From: an uncultured Collinsella sp.
Lineage (GTDB): Bacteria > Actinomycetota > Coriobacteriia > Coriobacteriales > Coriobacteriaceae
NCBI GenBank assembly: GCA_959026725.1
Contig: CAUFMG010000006.1
Location: forward strand, 1-64,000
Direction: 5' to 3'
Length of the DNA stretch: 64,000 nucleotides
The notes below the pieces were generated by a model. That model saw only the letters and a list, made by a program, of their open reading frames with translations. It ran no database searches and was not told the DNA's origin. Below are positions 8,591 through 17,224 of this stretch, piece after piece. Position 1 is the stretch's first letter, and the number at the start of each line of letters is the position of its first letter. The translations under genes were made by a program, and so were the position numbers.

Positions 8591-9400
8591 CTAGAGCATC
8601 TGTTCGTTGATGAACACGAGGGTGCCTGGGTATGAGATCTCGGGGGCGTGGCGATAGCCGATGTTGAACTCGGTAAGACCGGCGGCGTCCTCGAGCTTGT
8701 TTTCTGCCATCCAGCGCACCATGGAGCCGCGCGCCTTTTTGCTGGCGGTCGAGCGCTGGATGGGCTTGCCGTTGCGGACACCTTCGCCAAAGAGACAAGT
8801 GACGGTTGTGGCGTCGCCTGCGAGATGGGGTAGAACGGCCTTGGCGTACTCCGCGCTGGCAAGGTTGACGACCGTGGTGTTGGAGCCGGTCGGCGCAATG
8901 GCGCATGCAAGTTTGTCGCCCCAAAACGTATAGAGATCGCGAGCGCCGTCGACGGCGAGCTTGGCTCCCATTTCGAGCCGATAGGGCTCAACGCCATGGA
9001 AAGGCCGCACGCATCCGTACAATCCGGAGAGGATCCAGAGATGGTTTTGCAGCCAGTCGAGCTGTGCAGCATCCATGACCTCGGGCGCCATGCTTTGGTA
9101 TTGGATGCCGTGGTAGGACATGACGGCGGGGGAGATTCGGCGCGCGAGATCGGGATCGGCGAGGTCGGCATCGCTCAGGACGGGCATAAATTCGTGAAGC
9201 GTATCCAGGCACGTTGTAAGCAGCCTGTCGCTCACGTTCCAAAGGGCCTGAAGACCTGCCGCGCCATCCTCGCGTTCGATGCCTAGCAGTGCCTGATGGA
9301 GCCGGGCCGTCTGATGTGCAAAAGGCGGTATGCCCAAAACGTCAAAGGCATCTTGAGCTGTCCGCATCTGTTTGGCGGGCGAAATGACGACCTGTAGCAC
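8591..9400 (-). CDS. yaaA: YaaA (DUF328/UPF0246) peroxide stress protein
   Basis: A 269-residue YaaA family protein. In E. coli YaaA limits intracellular iron during peroxide stress and binds DNA. Recognisable segments are the N-terminal ISPAKQM, FMPVLSDADLA, YHGIQYQSM, LSGLYGCVRPFHGVEPYRLEM, FWGDKL, VNLASAEYAKAV and the C-terminal FNIGYRHAPEISYPGTLVFI. Starts with GTG, preceded by GGAGG. The gene is bracketed by two copies of the same palindromic repeat (8481 and 9419), both within 40 bases of its ends. Confidence 0.93.
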   Translation of the reverse strand: MLQVVISPAKQMRTAQDAFDVLGIPPFAHQTARLHQALLGIEREDGAAGLQALWNVSDRLLTTCLDTLHEFMPVLSDADLADPDLARRISPAVMSYHGIQYQSMAPEVMDAAQLDWLQNHLWILSGLYGCVRPFHGVEPYRLEMGAKLAVDGARDLYTFWGDKLACAIAPTGSNTTVVNLASAEYAKAVLPHLAGDATTVTCLFGEGVRNGKPIQRSTASKKARGSMVRWMAENKLEDAAGLTEFNIGYRHAPEISYPGTLVFINEQML

Positions 9401-9418
9401 GGAATCCTCCTTCCGCTA

Positions 9419-9491
9419 AAAAAGTTGCGGTGAAGTACAGACCGCTTTCCCCGTTGGAAGCCCTGATGAATCCGTATTTCACCGCAAGTTA
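9419..9491. repeat. Palindromic intergenic repeat, copy B
   Basis: AAGTTGCGGTGAAGTACAGACC ... AATCCGTATTTCACCGCAAGTT. This is the most degenerate copy: the arms mismatch at several positions. It lies between yaaA (its start side) and the end of the aminopeptidase gene. Confidence 0.75.
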
Positions 9492-9501
9492 CAAGGGTTG
9501 G

Positions 9502-10899
9502 TTAGGCGCGCTCGAGGAAGGCCTTGTAGCCGCGGTAGGCCTCGTAGATATCGGCCTTGTTAGCGACCTCCCACAGGGCGTGCATGGACAGGACGGCAAC
9601 GCCGGAGTCGATGACGTTCATGCCGTACTTGGCCATGATGTAGGCGATGGTGCCGCCGCCGCCCGCATTGACGCGGCCGAGCTCGCAGGTCTGGAAGTCC
9701 ACGCCCGCCTCGTCCATGATGTCGCGGACGAGGGCCACGTACTCGGCGTCGGCGTCGTTGGAGCCGCCCTTGCCGCGGCTGCCCGTGTACTTGTTGAAGC
9801 ACAGGCCGCGACCCATGAAGGCTGCGTTCTTGGTCTCGAACTTGCCGGCATAGCCCGGGTCGAAGCCAGCGGACACGTCAGAGGAGAGCATGCGGCTGCG
9901 GGCGAGCGCGCGGCGCAGGGCCAGCGGGCTGTCCTCGCCGGCGAGCGTCATGATCTCGGCGACGGTGTTCTCGAAGAAGCGGCTCGTCATACCGGTGGCA
10001 CCCACGGAGCCGATCTCCTCCTTGTCGACGATGAGCGTGATGCTCGTGCGCTCCACGTTGGCGACGTCGATCTGGGCAAGCATGGAGGGGTAAGCGCAGA
10101 CGCGGTCGTCGTGGCCATAGCCCAGAATCATGGAGCGGTCGAGGCCCATGTCGCGGGCGGGGCCGGCGGGCACGACCTCGATCTCGGCGGAGAGGAAGTC
10201 CTCCTCCTCGACGTCATACTGCTCCTTGAGGATGTCCAGGAACATCTGCTTGACGGGCTCCTTGGGGGCGTCCTTGTCGTCCTCATCGAACTTGACGGGG
10301 CGGCCGCCCACGATCACGTCGAGGATCTCGGCGTCGACGGCGTCCTTGGCGGGCTTGGACATCTGCTCGCTCGAGAGGTGAATCAGCAGGTCGGAGATGG
10401 TAAAGACCGGATCGTCTGCCTTGTCGCCGATGTTGATGTCGACGGTGGTGCCGTCCTTTTTGCAGATGACGCCCACGAGTGCAAGCGGGGAGGCCACCCA
10501 GTGGTAGCTCTTGACGCCGCCGTAGTAGTGCGTGTCGAGGTAGGCCATGTCGCCGGCCTCGAAGGCGGGATTCTGCTTAAGGTCCAGGCGCGGCGAGTCC
10601 ACGTGGGCGCCCAGGATGTTAAAGCCCTGCTCGAGCGGTGCGGTGCCCAGGTTGACGAGCATAAGGTCCTTGCCGTGGTTGGCGGCGTACACCTTGTCGC
10701 CTGCCTTGAGCTCGCGGCCTTCGGCGATCACGGTCTCCAGGTCGACGTATCCCGCCTCCTCGGCCATCTTGATGCCGGTCTTGACGCACAGGCGCTCGGT
10801 CTTGTTCTCGCTCAAAAATTGCTTATAGCCGCGGCAAAGCTCCTCGAGCTCCTCGACTTGTTGTGGCGTGTACTTTTTCCATGCGCAGGGACGCTCCAT
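9502..10899 (-). CDS. M18 family aminopeptidase (aspartyl aminopeptidase-like)
   Basis: A 465-residue dinuclear zinc aminopeptidase of the M18 family, which removes N-terminal residues, often acidic ones, in the cytoplasm. Metal and catalytic motifs are visible: ILGAHVDSPRLDLK (His and Asp), DKEEIGS (catalytic Glu pair), SADVSAGFDP-like SSDVSAGFDPGY, and the C-terminal GVAVLSMHALWEVANK (metal His). Start chosen at MERPCAWKK with AAGGAG eight bases upstream; the frame stays open upstream but without a site. Divergent from polA; 166 bases between them hold both promoters. Confidence 0.93.
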   Translation of the reverse strand: MERPCAWKKYTPQQVEELEELCRGYKQFLSENKTERLCVKTGIKMAEEAGYVDLETVIAEGRELKAGDKVYAANHGKDLMLVNLGTAPLEQGFNILGAHVDSPRLDLKQNPAFEAGDMAYLDTHYYGGVKSYHWVASPLALVGVICKKDGTTVDINIGDKADDPVFTISDLLIHLSSEQMSKPAKDAVDAEILDVIVGGRPVKFDEDDKDAPKEPVKQMFLDILKEQYDVEEEDFLSAEIEVVPAGPARDMGLDRSMILGYGHDDRVCAYPSMLAQIDVANVERTSITLIVDKEEIGSVGATGMTSRFFENTVAEIMTLAGEDSPLALRRALARSRMLSSDVSAGFDPGYAGKFETKNAAFMGRGLCFNKYTGSRGKGGSNDADAEYVALVRDIMDEAGVDFQTCELGRVNAGGGGTIAYIMAKYGMNVIDSGVAVLSMHALWEVANKADIYEAYRGYKAFLERA

Positions 10900-11065
10900 G
10901 ACGCAGGCTCCTTTCGGATCGATCGTGCTGGTTGATGTACCGTGAGCCATCGTATCACGCGTGGGCTCACGGTGGCGGGGGAGCTTGATGTGCGGTGGCC
11001 GCGGGGCGGGGAGCGTGTAAACTGGAGTGAGCAAACCGTGCCCAGCCCAAAGCGAGGTATTTAAT

Positions 11066-13816
11066 ATGTCTGACAAGCGCCGCACTTTTGCCGTTATCGA
11101 CGGCAACTCGCTCATGCACCGCGCCTTCCACGCCGTGCCGCCGACCATGAACGCGCCGGACGGTCGCCCCACCAACGCGATCTTTGGCTTTCTGAACATG
11201 TTTCTTAAGATGATCGATGCCTTTAACCCCGACGGTGTGGTCGTGGCGTTTGACAAGGGCAAACCGCGCGTGCGCATGGAGATGCTGCCGCAGTATAAGG
11301 CGCAACGCCCGCCCATGGACCCCGATCTGCATGCGCAGTTCCCTATGATTAAGGAGCTGCTCACCGCGCTCAACGTGCCGATTCTGCAGTCCGAGGGCTG
11401 GGAAGGCGACGATATCCTGGGAACCATGGCGCGCCTGGGTGAAGAGGCCGGCTGCGACATGCTACTGGTGACCGGCGACCGCGACATGTATCAACTCGTG
11501 ACCGAGCACGTCAACGTTGTCTCGACCCGCAAAGGCCTGTCCGACGTGGCGATCATGACGCCCGAGAGCGTGGACGACCTGTATCACGGCATTACGCCGG
11601 CGCTCGTGCCCGATTTTTACGGTCTAAAGGGCGATACGTCGGACAACATTCCCGGCGTACCGGGCATCGGCCCCAAAAAGGCGAGTGCGCTCATTGCGCA
11701 GTACGGTAGCTTGGACGAAGTCATCGCGCATGCCGACGAGGTCAAGGGCAAGATGGGCGAGAACCTGCGTGCACACATCGACGACGCACTACTGAGCCGC
11801 AAGGTTGCGACAATTCGCACCGATGCGCCCGTCGAGCTCGACTTTGAGGCGACGTCCTTCCCGGCGTTTTCTGCCGATGAAGTGTCCGCGGCGCTGGGCA
11901 CGCTCGGCATTACGGCCATGCAGAACCGCTTCTTGGCGCTGATTGGCGACGAGGGCGGCGCTGTGGCAACTGCCAGTGTATTTGAGATGCCCGAGGTTTC
12001 GCGTGCCGCCGCCGACGATGCCGAAGCGCTCGGTGTTATCGCGGCTGAGGTCTTCCGCGCGATTGAGGACGGCGAGTGGGTCGCCGCCGTAGTGGACGAC
12101 GATAAGGAAGAAGGTGCGCTCTTTGGCCTGACGCGCACGCTGTGGCTGGCGACCTCCAAGGGCCTGTTTGCGCTCGAGGAGGGCGACGGCGGCGCGTCGG
12201 CTACGGTCGATGGCTTCAACGTTGCGCACGGCGTGATCGCCGGCGTGCTCGCGCGCCTGTTTATGGAGGGCCGTGTGGCGAGCCCGGATATGAAGGCTCT
12301 GCTGCACGAACTTTCGCCCATCGATTCTTCCGAGCCCGAGCTTATGGACCCGCTGGCAGTCGATTCCACGCGCATCTTCGATACCGTGGTTGCCGCCTAC
12401 CTGCTGGATTCCGACCGCTCCGAGTTCGATGAGGCGTATCTGGCCGATACCTATCTGCAGATGGCGCTGCCTGCGGCGCGCGGTGCAGAGGGTGCCGGCG
12501 AGGACGCCCCCGCCCCCGCCGCTCGCACGGCGGCCTTAACGCTGGCGCTGGTCGCACCGCTGCGCGACCGCATGGCCCGTGAGAACGCCACCAACGTGTT
12601 CGACGGCATCGAGATGCCGCTTGTGCCGGTGCTTGCCAAGATGGAGCGCGCGGGCATGCTCGTAGACCCCGACCGTCTGCATAGTCTGTCCGAGGGCCTG
12701 GCGACTCAGATTGCCGAGGTCGAGCGCAGCATTCGTGACCTGGCGGGTGACGAGACCTTTAATATTGGCAGTCCCATGCAGCTGTCGCATGTGCTCTTTG
12801 ATGTGATGGGGCTTCCGACCAAGGGCCTCAAGAAGACTAAGCGCGGCTATTATTCGACCAACGCCAAGGTGCTGAGTGACCTTGCCCGCGACCACGAGAT
12901 CGTGCGCCTGATTTTGGACTGGCGTGAGAAGTCCAAAATCAAGTCCACCTATCTGGACACGCTGGGCCCGCTACGCCGTGGTGACGGTCGTGTGCACACT
13001 ACGTACAACCAGACCATCACAGCAACGGGGCGTCTGTCCTCGAGCGACCCGAACCTGCAGAACATCCCGACGCGCTCGGAGCTGGGTCGTACCGTCAAGA
13101 CGGCGTTTTCGGCAGGCGAGGGAAGCGTCTTTTTGGCGGTGGACTACTCGCAGATCGAGCTGCGTCTGCTGGCGCATCTCTCGGGTGACGAGCACTTGGT
13201 GCGCGCCTTTAACGAGGGCGAGGACTTCCATGCCGAGACGGCGGCGCGCGTGTTTGGTGTGCCGGTGTCCGAGGTAACGCCCGACTTGCGCAGTCGCGCC
13301 AAGGCCGTGAACTTTGGCATCGTGTATGGCCAGCAGGCCTACGGCCTGTCGCAGTCGCTGCATATCTCGATGGCCGAGGCACGCGACATGATCGACCGCT
13401 ACTACGAGGCCTACCCGGGCGTGCGCACGTTCCTCGACAACGTGGTGGCACGCGCCAAACAGACGGGCTACGCCGAGACCATGTACGGCCGCCGTCGTCA
13501 TATTCCGGAGCTCAAGGCCAAAAACCCGCAACTCCGCGGCTTTGGCGAGCGCACGGCCATGAACCATCCCATGCAGGGCACCGCCGCCGACATCATCAAG
13601 ATCGCGATGGCCCGCGTAAGCCGTCGCCTGGAAGAAGAAGGCTTTGCCGCCCACATGATCTTGCAGGTACACGACGAACTGGACTTTGAGTGCCCCGTCG
13701 ACGAAGTCGAGCGCCTAACCACCATGGTCCGCGACGTCATGGAACACGTAGTAGACCTCCACGTCCCCCTAATCGCCGAAGCTTCGACTGGAGTGACCTG
13801 GGCAGACGCCAAGTAA
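11066..13816 (+). CDS. polA: DNA polymerase I
   Basis: A 916-residue family A polymerase for gap filling and Okazaki fragment processing. Residues 1-300 form the 5' nuclease domain (AVIDGNSLMHRAF, EGWEGDDILGT, VTGDRDMYQLV, LKGDTSDNIPGVPGIGPKKA). The middle region (about 330-540) takes the place of the proofreading domain but lacks the DxE metal motif, so 3'-5' exonuclease is probably absent, as in many Actinobacteria. The polymerase domain has motif A LAVDYSQIELRLLAHLS, motif B RSRAKAVNFGIVYGQQAYG and motif C QVHDELDFE. GCGAGGT lies before the ATG. A terminator follows. Confidence 0.97.
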   Translation: MSDKRRTFAVIDGNSLMHRAFHAVPPTMNAPDGRPTNAIFGFLNMFLKMIDAFNPDGVVVAFDKGKPRVRMEMLPQYKAQRPPMDPDLHAQFPMIKELLTALNVPILQSEGWEGDDILGTMARLGEEAGCDMLLVTGDRDMYQLVTEHVNVVSTRKGLSDVAIMTPESVDDLYHGITPALVPDFYGLKGDTSDNIPGVPGIGPKKASALIAQYGSLDEVIAHADEVKGKMGENLRAHIDDALLSRKVATIRTDAPVELDFEATSFPAFSADEVSAALGTLGITAMQNRFLALIGDEGGAVATASVFEMPEVSRAAADDAEALGVIAAEVFRAIEDGEWVAAVVDDDKEEGALFGLTRTLWLATSKGLFALEEGDGGASATVDGFNVAHGVIAGVLARLFMEGRVASPDMKALLHELSPIDSSEPELMDPLAVDSTRIFDTVVAAYLLDSDRSEFDEAYLADTYLQMALPAARGAEGAGEDAPAPAARTAALTLALVAPLRDRMARENATNVFDGIEMPLVPVLAKMERAGMLVDPDRLHSLSEGLATQIAEVERSIRDLAGDETFNIGSPMQLSHVLFDVMGLPTKGLKKTKRGYYSTNAKVLSDLARDHEIVRLILDWREKSKIKSTYLDTLGPLRRGDGRVHTTYNQTITATGRLSSSDPNLQNIPTRSELGRTVKTAFSAGEGSVFLAVDYSQIELRLLAHLSGDEHLVRAFNEGEDFHAETAARVFGVPVSEVTPDLRSRAKAVNFGIVYGQQAYGLSQSLHISMAEARDMIDRYYEAYPGVRTFLDNVVARAKQTGYAETMYGRRRHIPELKAKNPQLRGFGERTAMNHPMQGTAADIIKIAMARVSRRLEEEGFAAHMILQVHDELDFECPVDEVERLTTMVRDVMEHVVDLHVPLIAEASTGVTWADAK

Positions 13817-13850
13817 GGGCACGACCACAATTCCAAAGTAACCAAAACCA

Positions 13851-13892
13851 GAAGGACGCCCCTCATCAACAAGGAGCGTCCTTCGTTCAATT
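13851..13892 (+). terminator. Rho-independent terminator of polA
   Basis: GAAGGACGC ... GCGTCCTTC with a 16-base loop, followed by GTTCAATTAA, 35 bases after the stop. Confidence 0.65.
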
Positions 13893-13954
13893 AAATTCAG
13901 CCTAAGTATCTAGACACTCAAGACGCCATCTTGGCGGCAGGTAAGTAAACCTAG

Positions 13955-14083
13955 GGCCTGGCCGGGCGGCACGGGTTAACTTTTCGTAGATTCCGCACGC
14001 AAAGAAAGCCACTTAATGTGGCTTTCGTCTTGCGCAGGACCTGACCGAGCGAAAAGTTAACCCGTGCCGCCCGGCCAGGCCCA
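13955..14083. repeat. Large inverted repeat with an internal hairpin between polA and a HAD gene
   Basis: Arms of about 32 bases (GGGCCTGGCCGGGCGGCAC, then GGGTTAACTTTTC) match exactly and face each other across about 65 bases. The centre holds another stem, GAAAGCCAC-TTAAT-GTGGCTTTC. It lies between convergent genes, so a bidirectional terminator role is possible, but arm length and symmetry exceed what termination needs. Coordinates may be off by a base. Confidence 0.8.
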
Positions 14084-14093
14084 ACGAGCCACG

Positions 14094-14921
14094 TTAACGA
14101 GCCGCCAAGATGGCGTCGATGAGCGTCAGTACGCCCCCGTCGTTGTTGCTCGGAATGCGCCACTTGGCGTGCGCGTTCATGTGCTCTTCGGCATTGTCCA
14201 CGATAAAGCTGTGACCGACGCGCTCCAGCATGGGGATGTCGTTGTAGGTGTCGCCCACGGCGGCAGCATCGGCAATATCGATGCCCAGGTGCTCGCACAG
14301 GTGAGCGACGCCGGCGCCCTTGTCGACGCCCAGGTTCATAAAGTCGATCCACTCGCGCCCAGCGTTGGTGACGTAGAGTTTGTCCGAGAACTCGGGGCTA
14401 TAGGTCTCGCGGAAAGCGGGCTCGGCGTCGTAGCCGGGGAAGAAGACCGAAATCTTGTTGGACTCGAAATCAATGCCCTCAAAGCTGTCTACGTAGTTGA
14501 TTGTGTTGTAGTAGACGCTGATCTCGTCGTGGTATTGATGGTCGCGGGCAAGCACGTAGAACTCGTCGAAGCAGCACAGGACGGGGACAGCGCGAGGATC
14601 CTCCGAGGCACGGTTCAAGACCTGCTGATACAGCTCCACGTCAATATTGCTTTTATAGATATAGCTGCCGCGATAGATCACGCAAGCTCCGTTGTCGGGA
14701 CAAAAGGCGAGGCGGTTCTTGATGCCCTCGAACATCTCCTCGAGCTTGGGGGCGGGACGTCCGCTGGCGGGGCAGAATACGATGCCGGCGTCGGCGAGCT
14801 TGTCCAGGCGCTCATCGAGGCCCTGGGGCAGCACGCGCTCGTCAGTGAGAAGCGTCTTGTCCATATCGACGGCGAGAATCTTAATGTTGCCGATATTGGC
14901 ATCCGATTCGTAAGTTTGCAT
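14094..14921 (-). CDS. Cof-type HAD-IIB phosphatase
   Basis: A 275-residue haloacid dehalogenase-like hydrolase with a C2-type cap. Motif I is ILAVDMDKTLLTD (nucleophile and acid Asp, residues about 17-21), motif II is in CPASGRP, and motif IV is AAVGDTYNDIPML. The cap spans roughly residues 90-190. Such enzymes dephosphorylate sugar phosphates, nucleotides or flavin precursors; the substrate cannot be told. Start supported by GAAAGG. The 554 bases between this gene and argG (divergent) contain the candidate arginine leader described next and otherwise no supported gene. Confidence 0.85.
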   Translation of the reverse strand: MQTYESDANIGNIKILAVDMDKTLLTDERVLPQGLDERLDKLADAGIVFCPASGRPAPKLEEMFEGIKNRLAFCPDNGACVIYRGSYIYKSNIDVELYQQVLNRASEDPRAVPVLCCFDEFYVLARDHQYHDEISVYYNTINYVDSFEGIDFESNKISVFFPGYDAEPAFRETYSPEFSDKLYVTNAGREWIDFMNLGVDKGAGVAHLCEHLGIDIADAAAVGDTYNDIPMLERVGHSFIVDNAEEHMNAHAKWRIPSNNDGGVLTLIDAILAAR

Positions 14922-15195
14922 AAAAACGCGCCTTTCGTTTCGAAATTGTTTCAGACGTTATAACCATCAACTGGTAGTCGGGCGTATTTTCGCAGGATTG
15001 GCGCGTATTTGCACCATGATTCACAAAGTAATGAAAAAACTTTTCAGAAATTTGAATTTGTCGCTTGTGAAGCGGGCACTTTAGCGTAATATAGCGACCA
15101 TCGAAAACGGAGGCGGAAAAACAGCCGTTTACCGAGGAATAGGTACCGTTTACGATATATGAATTGCGCCCGGCGATAAGCGAAAGGAGAGGCAG

Positions 15196-15270
15196 ATGCA
15201 GTTCGTACAGATCATCACCACTGCAGACAATGCCATCCGACGCCAGCGCGCAATTTCCCGACGACGATAA
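15196..15270 (+). CDS. Candidate arginine-rich leader peptide of argG
   Basis: A 24-codon ORF, MQFVQIITTADNAI followed by RRQRAISRRR, with a near-ideal ribosome site (AAAGGAGAG, six bases before the ATG). Six of its last ten codons are Arg, including three in a row directly before the stop, and it lies 205 bases upstream of argG, an arginine biosynthesis gene. This is the architecture of a transcription-attenuation leader such as those of his and trp operons. No homologue is known to me; the call rests on position, codon content and ribosome site. Confidence 0.45.
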   Translation: MQFVQIITTADNAIRRQRAISRRR

Positions 15271-15342
15271 CAATCGTCTCTGTCCGCATGGGGCGAAAAG
15301 CTCCAACAGAGTCATTTTGAGGTCGTTGGGTTTTAGCACGAC
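15263..15342 (+). promoter_or_regulatory. Candidate attenuator hairpins between the Arg leader and argG
   Basis: Three possible stems follow. GACGAT-AACA-ATCGTC (15263-15278) overlaps the last Arg codons and the stop. CTCTGT/ACAGAG with an inner TGGGGC-GAAAA-GCTCCA (15278-15311) is followed by TCATTTTGA. GTCGT/ACGAC lies at 15322-15342. The first two meet at one shared base, so true mutual exclusion is not demonstrated. Confidence 0.35.
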
Positions 15343-15475
15343 ATTGCTGCATGTTTCTAGGGCATGTATGTGCTGATTTTTGCTATTTAACCTGATATTG
15401 CACGGTATTTGACCTCAAGGTGACTTGCAACTGACCGATGTTCTAACTAGCTACCAAGGGCGAAAGGAAACAGCC

Positions 15476-16702
15476 ATGAGCAAGGAAAAAGTCGTTCTCG
15501 CATATTCCGGTGGTCTTGATACATCCGTATGTGTCAAGTGGCTCCAGGATGAGAAGAATCTCGATGTCGTTTGTGTCTGCGGCAATGTGGGCCAGGAGGA
15601 GACCGGTCTGGATGCCAAGAAGCAGAAGGCTCTCGACCTGGGCGTTCTGGATTGCCAGGTGCTCGACCTGCGCGATGAGTTCTCTGATGAGTTCCTGACC
15701 AAGGCCATCGCCGCCAACTCCATGTACGAGAACAAGTACCCGCTGCTCTCCGCTCTTTCCCGTCCGCTGCTTGCCAAGAAACTTGTCGAGGTTGCTCACG
15801 AGTTCGGCGCCACCTATGTCGCCCACGGCTGCACCGGCAAGGGCAACGACCAGGTCCGTTTTGAGGCTGCCGTCAAGGCCCTCGACCCCGAGCTCAAGGT
15901 TATCGCCCCGGTTCGTGAGTGGGATCTGAAGTGCCGTCCGGACGAGGTTGCCTACGCCCACGCCCACAACGTGCCGGTTCCCGAGGGTGCCAACGACAAC
16001 CCCTATTCCATCGATGACAATCTGTGGGGTCGCGCCATCGAGTGCGGTCACCTGGAGGATCCCTGGAACGAGCCGCTCGATGACGCTTGGGTTATGACCA
16101 AGAACCCCGAGGACACGCCCGACACCCCGACCTACACCGAGATCGAGTTCGAGGCCGGCAAGCCCGTTGCGGTTGACGGCAAGAAGATGAAGCTCTCCGA
16201 GATCGTCATCGAGCTCAACAAGATCTCCGGCGACAACGGCTTTGGCCGTCTCGACCTGGTCGAGGATCGTCTGGTGGGCCTCAAGAGCCGCGAGTGCTAC
16301 GAAGTTCCCGGCGCCCTGACGCTCATCACCGCCCACAAGGCACTCGAGGATATCTGCGTCGAGGGCGACCTGCTCAAGACCAAGATCAAGCTCGAGCAGG
16401 ATTGGGCCACCGCCGTGTACAACGGCCAGTGGTACAGTCCGCTCAAAAACGCGCTCGACGCCTTTATGGCCGATACCCAGAAGTTCGTGACCGGTACCGT
16501 CCGCCTGAAGTTCTTTAAGGGCAACTGCCATGTCGTCGGTCGCAAGAGCCCCTTCAGCCTCTATGACTACGGTCTGGCTACCTACGACCGCGACACCACG
16601 TTTGACGAGAAGGCCAGCGCCGGCTTTATCGAAATCGATACGCTGTCGCTCAAGACGTGGGCAAAGGTCCAGGGTCCCAGCTCCGCTGCCGCCCAGGGCT
16701 AG
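15476..16702 (+). CDS. argG: Argininosuccinate synthase
   Basis: A 408-residue ATP-dependent ligase joining citrulline and aspartate, the penultimate step of arginine synthesis. The P-loop of the N-type pyrophosphatase superfamily is at the N-terminus (LAYSGGLDTSVCVKWL); further conserved parts are AHGCTGKGNDQVRFE, the citrulline-binding SIDDNLWGRAIE and YEVPGALTLI. The C-terminal oligomerisation region is complete. AAAGGA precedes the ATG. A strong terminator follows, so argG and argH are probably separate transcripts although only 520 bases apart. Possibly controlled by the Arg-rich leader upstream. Confidence 0.97.
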   Translation: MSKEKVVLAYSGGLDTSVCVKWLQDEKNLDVVCVCGNVGQEETGLDAKKQKALDLGVLDCQVLDLRDEFSDEFLTKAIAANSMYENKYPLLSALSRPLLAKKLVEVAHEFGATYVAHGCTGKGNDQVRFEAAVKALDPELKVIAPVREWDLKCRPDEVAYAHAHNVPVPEGANDNPYSIDDNLWGRAIECGHLEDPWNEPLDDAWVMTKNPEDTPDTPTYTEIEFEAGKPVAVDGKKMKLSEIVIELNKISGDNGFGRLDLVEDRLVGLKSRECYEVPGALTLITAHKALEDICVEGDLLKTKIKLEQDWATAVYNGQWYSPLKNALDAFMADTQKFVTGTVRLKFFKGNCHVVGRKSPFSLYDYGLATYDRDTTFDEKASAGFIEIDTLSLKTWAKVQGPSSAAAQG

Positions 16703-16855
16703 CGCTTCCTTCCCTTGGTATCCGCGCGGCCCATCCGCGTGATACAAAACGGGCGCACGGGGTCCCTACCTTTCGTTATGCTTGCTGACACTTCTTAACA
16801 TCGGTGGCCCCTACGTTCCGCCCGCATATATGATGCCGCGTCTGCGGCTGAGTCC

Positions 16856-16890
16856 GAGCCCCGCCGGGGTTGTCCGGCGGGGCTCCTTCT
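16856..16890 (+). terminator. Rho-independent terminator of argG
   Basis: GAGCCCCGCCGG-GGTTGT-CCGGCGGGGCTC followed by CTTCTATC, about 150 bases after the argG stop. Confidence 0.7.
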
Positions 16891-16935
16891 ATCAATTTGG
16901 CGACTCTGTGCCCATATATATGAGGAGTATCCATT

Positions 16936-17106
16936 ATGTTCAATGCTGTCGCGCATGCCTTACTTGCCCTCGCGCCCGAGTTCGATGCTGTAAAGGTCGA
17001 GGACGTTCCTATGAGCCTGAAGGCCTGGATCGATGGTTCGCAGGGCAACATCCGGAGGGAGACGTTGGGCGCCAAGTGCCTGGTGCGTCACTTCTTTGCA
17101 AATTAG
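16936..17106 (+). CDS. Small ORF of unknown function between argG and argH
   Basis: A 56-codon ORF starting MFNAVAHALLALAPEFD and ending CLVRHFFAN. GAGGAG lies nine bases before the ATG. It sits after the argG terminator and 118 bases ahead of argH on the same strand. It has the neighbours' codon style and a hydrophobic N-terminal helix but no signal peptide or known motif. Whether it is translated is unproven. Confidence 0.4.
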   Translation: MFNAVAHALLALAPEFDAVKVEDVPMSLKAWIDGSQGNIRRETLGAKCLVRHFFAN

Positions 17107-17224
17107 CTACATGGCCCCGCGCGCGGTGGGGAATGTGTAAAACTAGCGGTTGAAAAATCGCTTTAGCGACATGGCGCATTGCTTTGGGCGCTTGTTTTGG
17201 TATTTGGAGAAAGGGGACGGTTCC

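Noticed and set aside
9430..10935. Rightward open frame covering the aminopeptidase
   Set aside because: Antisense shadow of the M18 gene with no motif.
14881..15339. Leftward 152-codon frame upstream of the Cof-type phosphatase
   Set aside because: It overlaps the phosphatase start out of frame, lacks a ribosome site, and crosses the Arg leader region; no family seen.
15443..16747. Leftward open frame covering argG
   Set aside because: Mirror frame of a highly biased gene; argG itself is certain.
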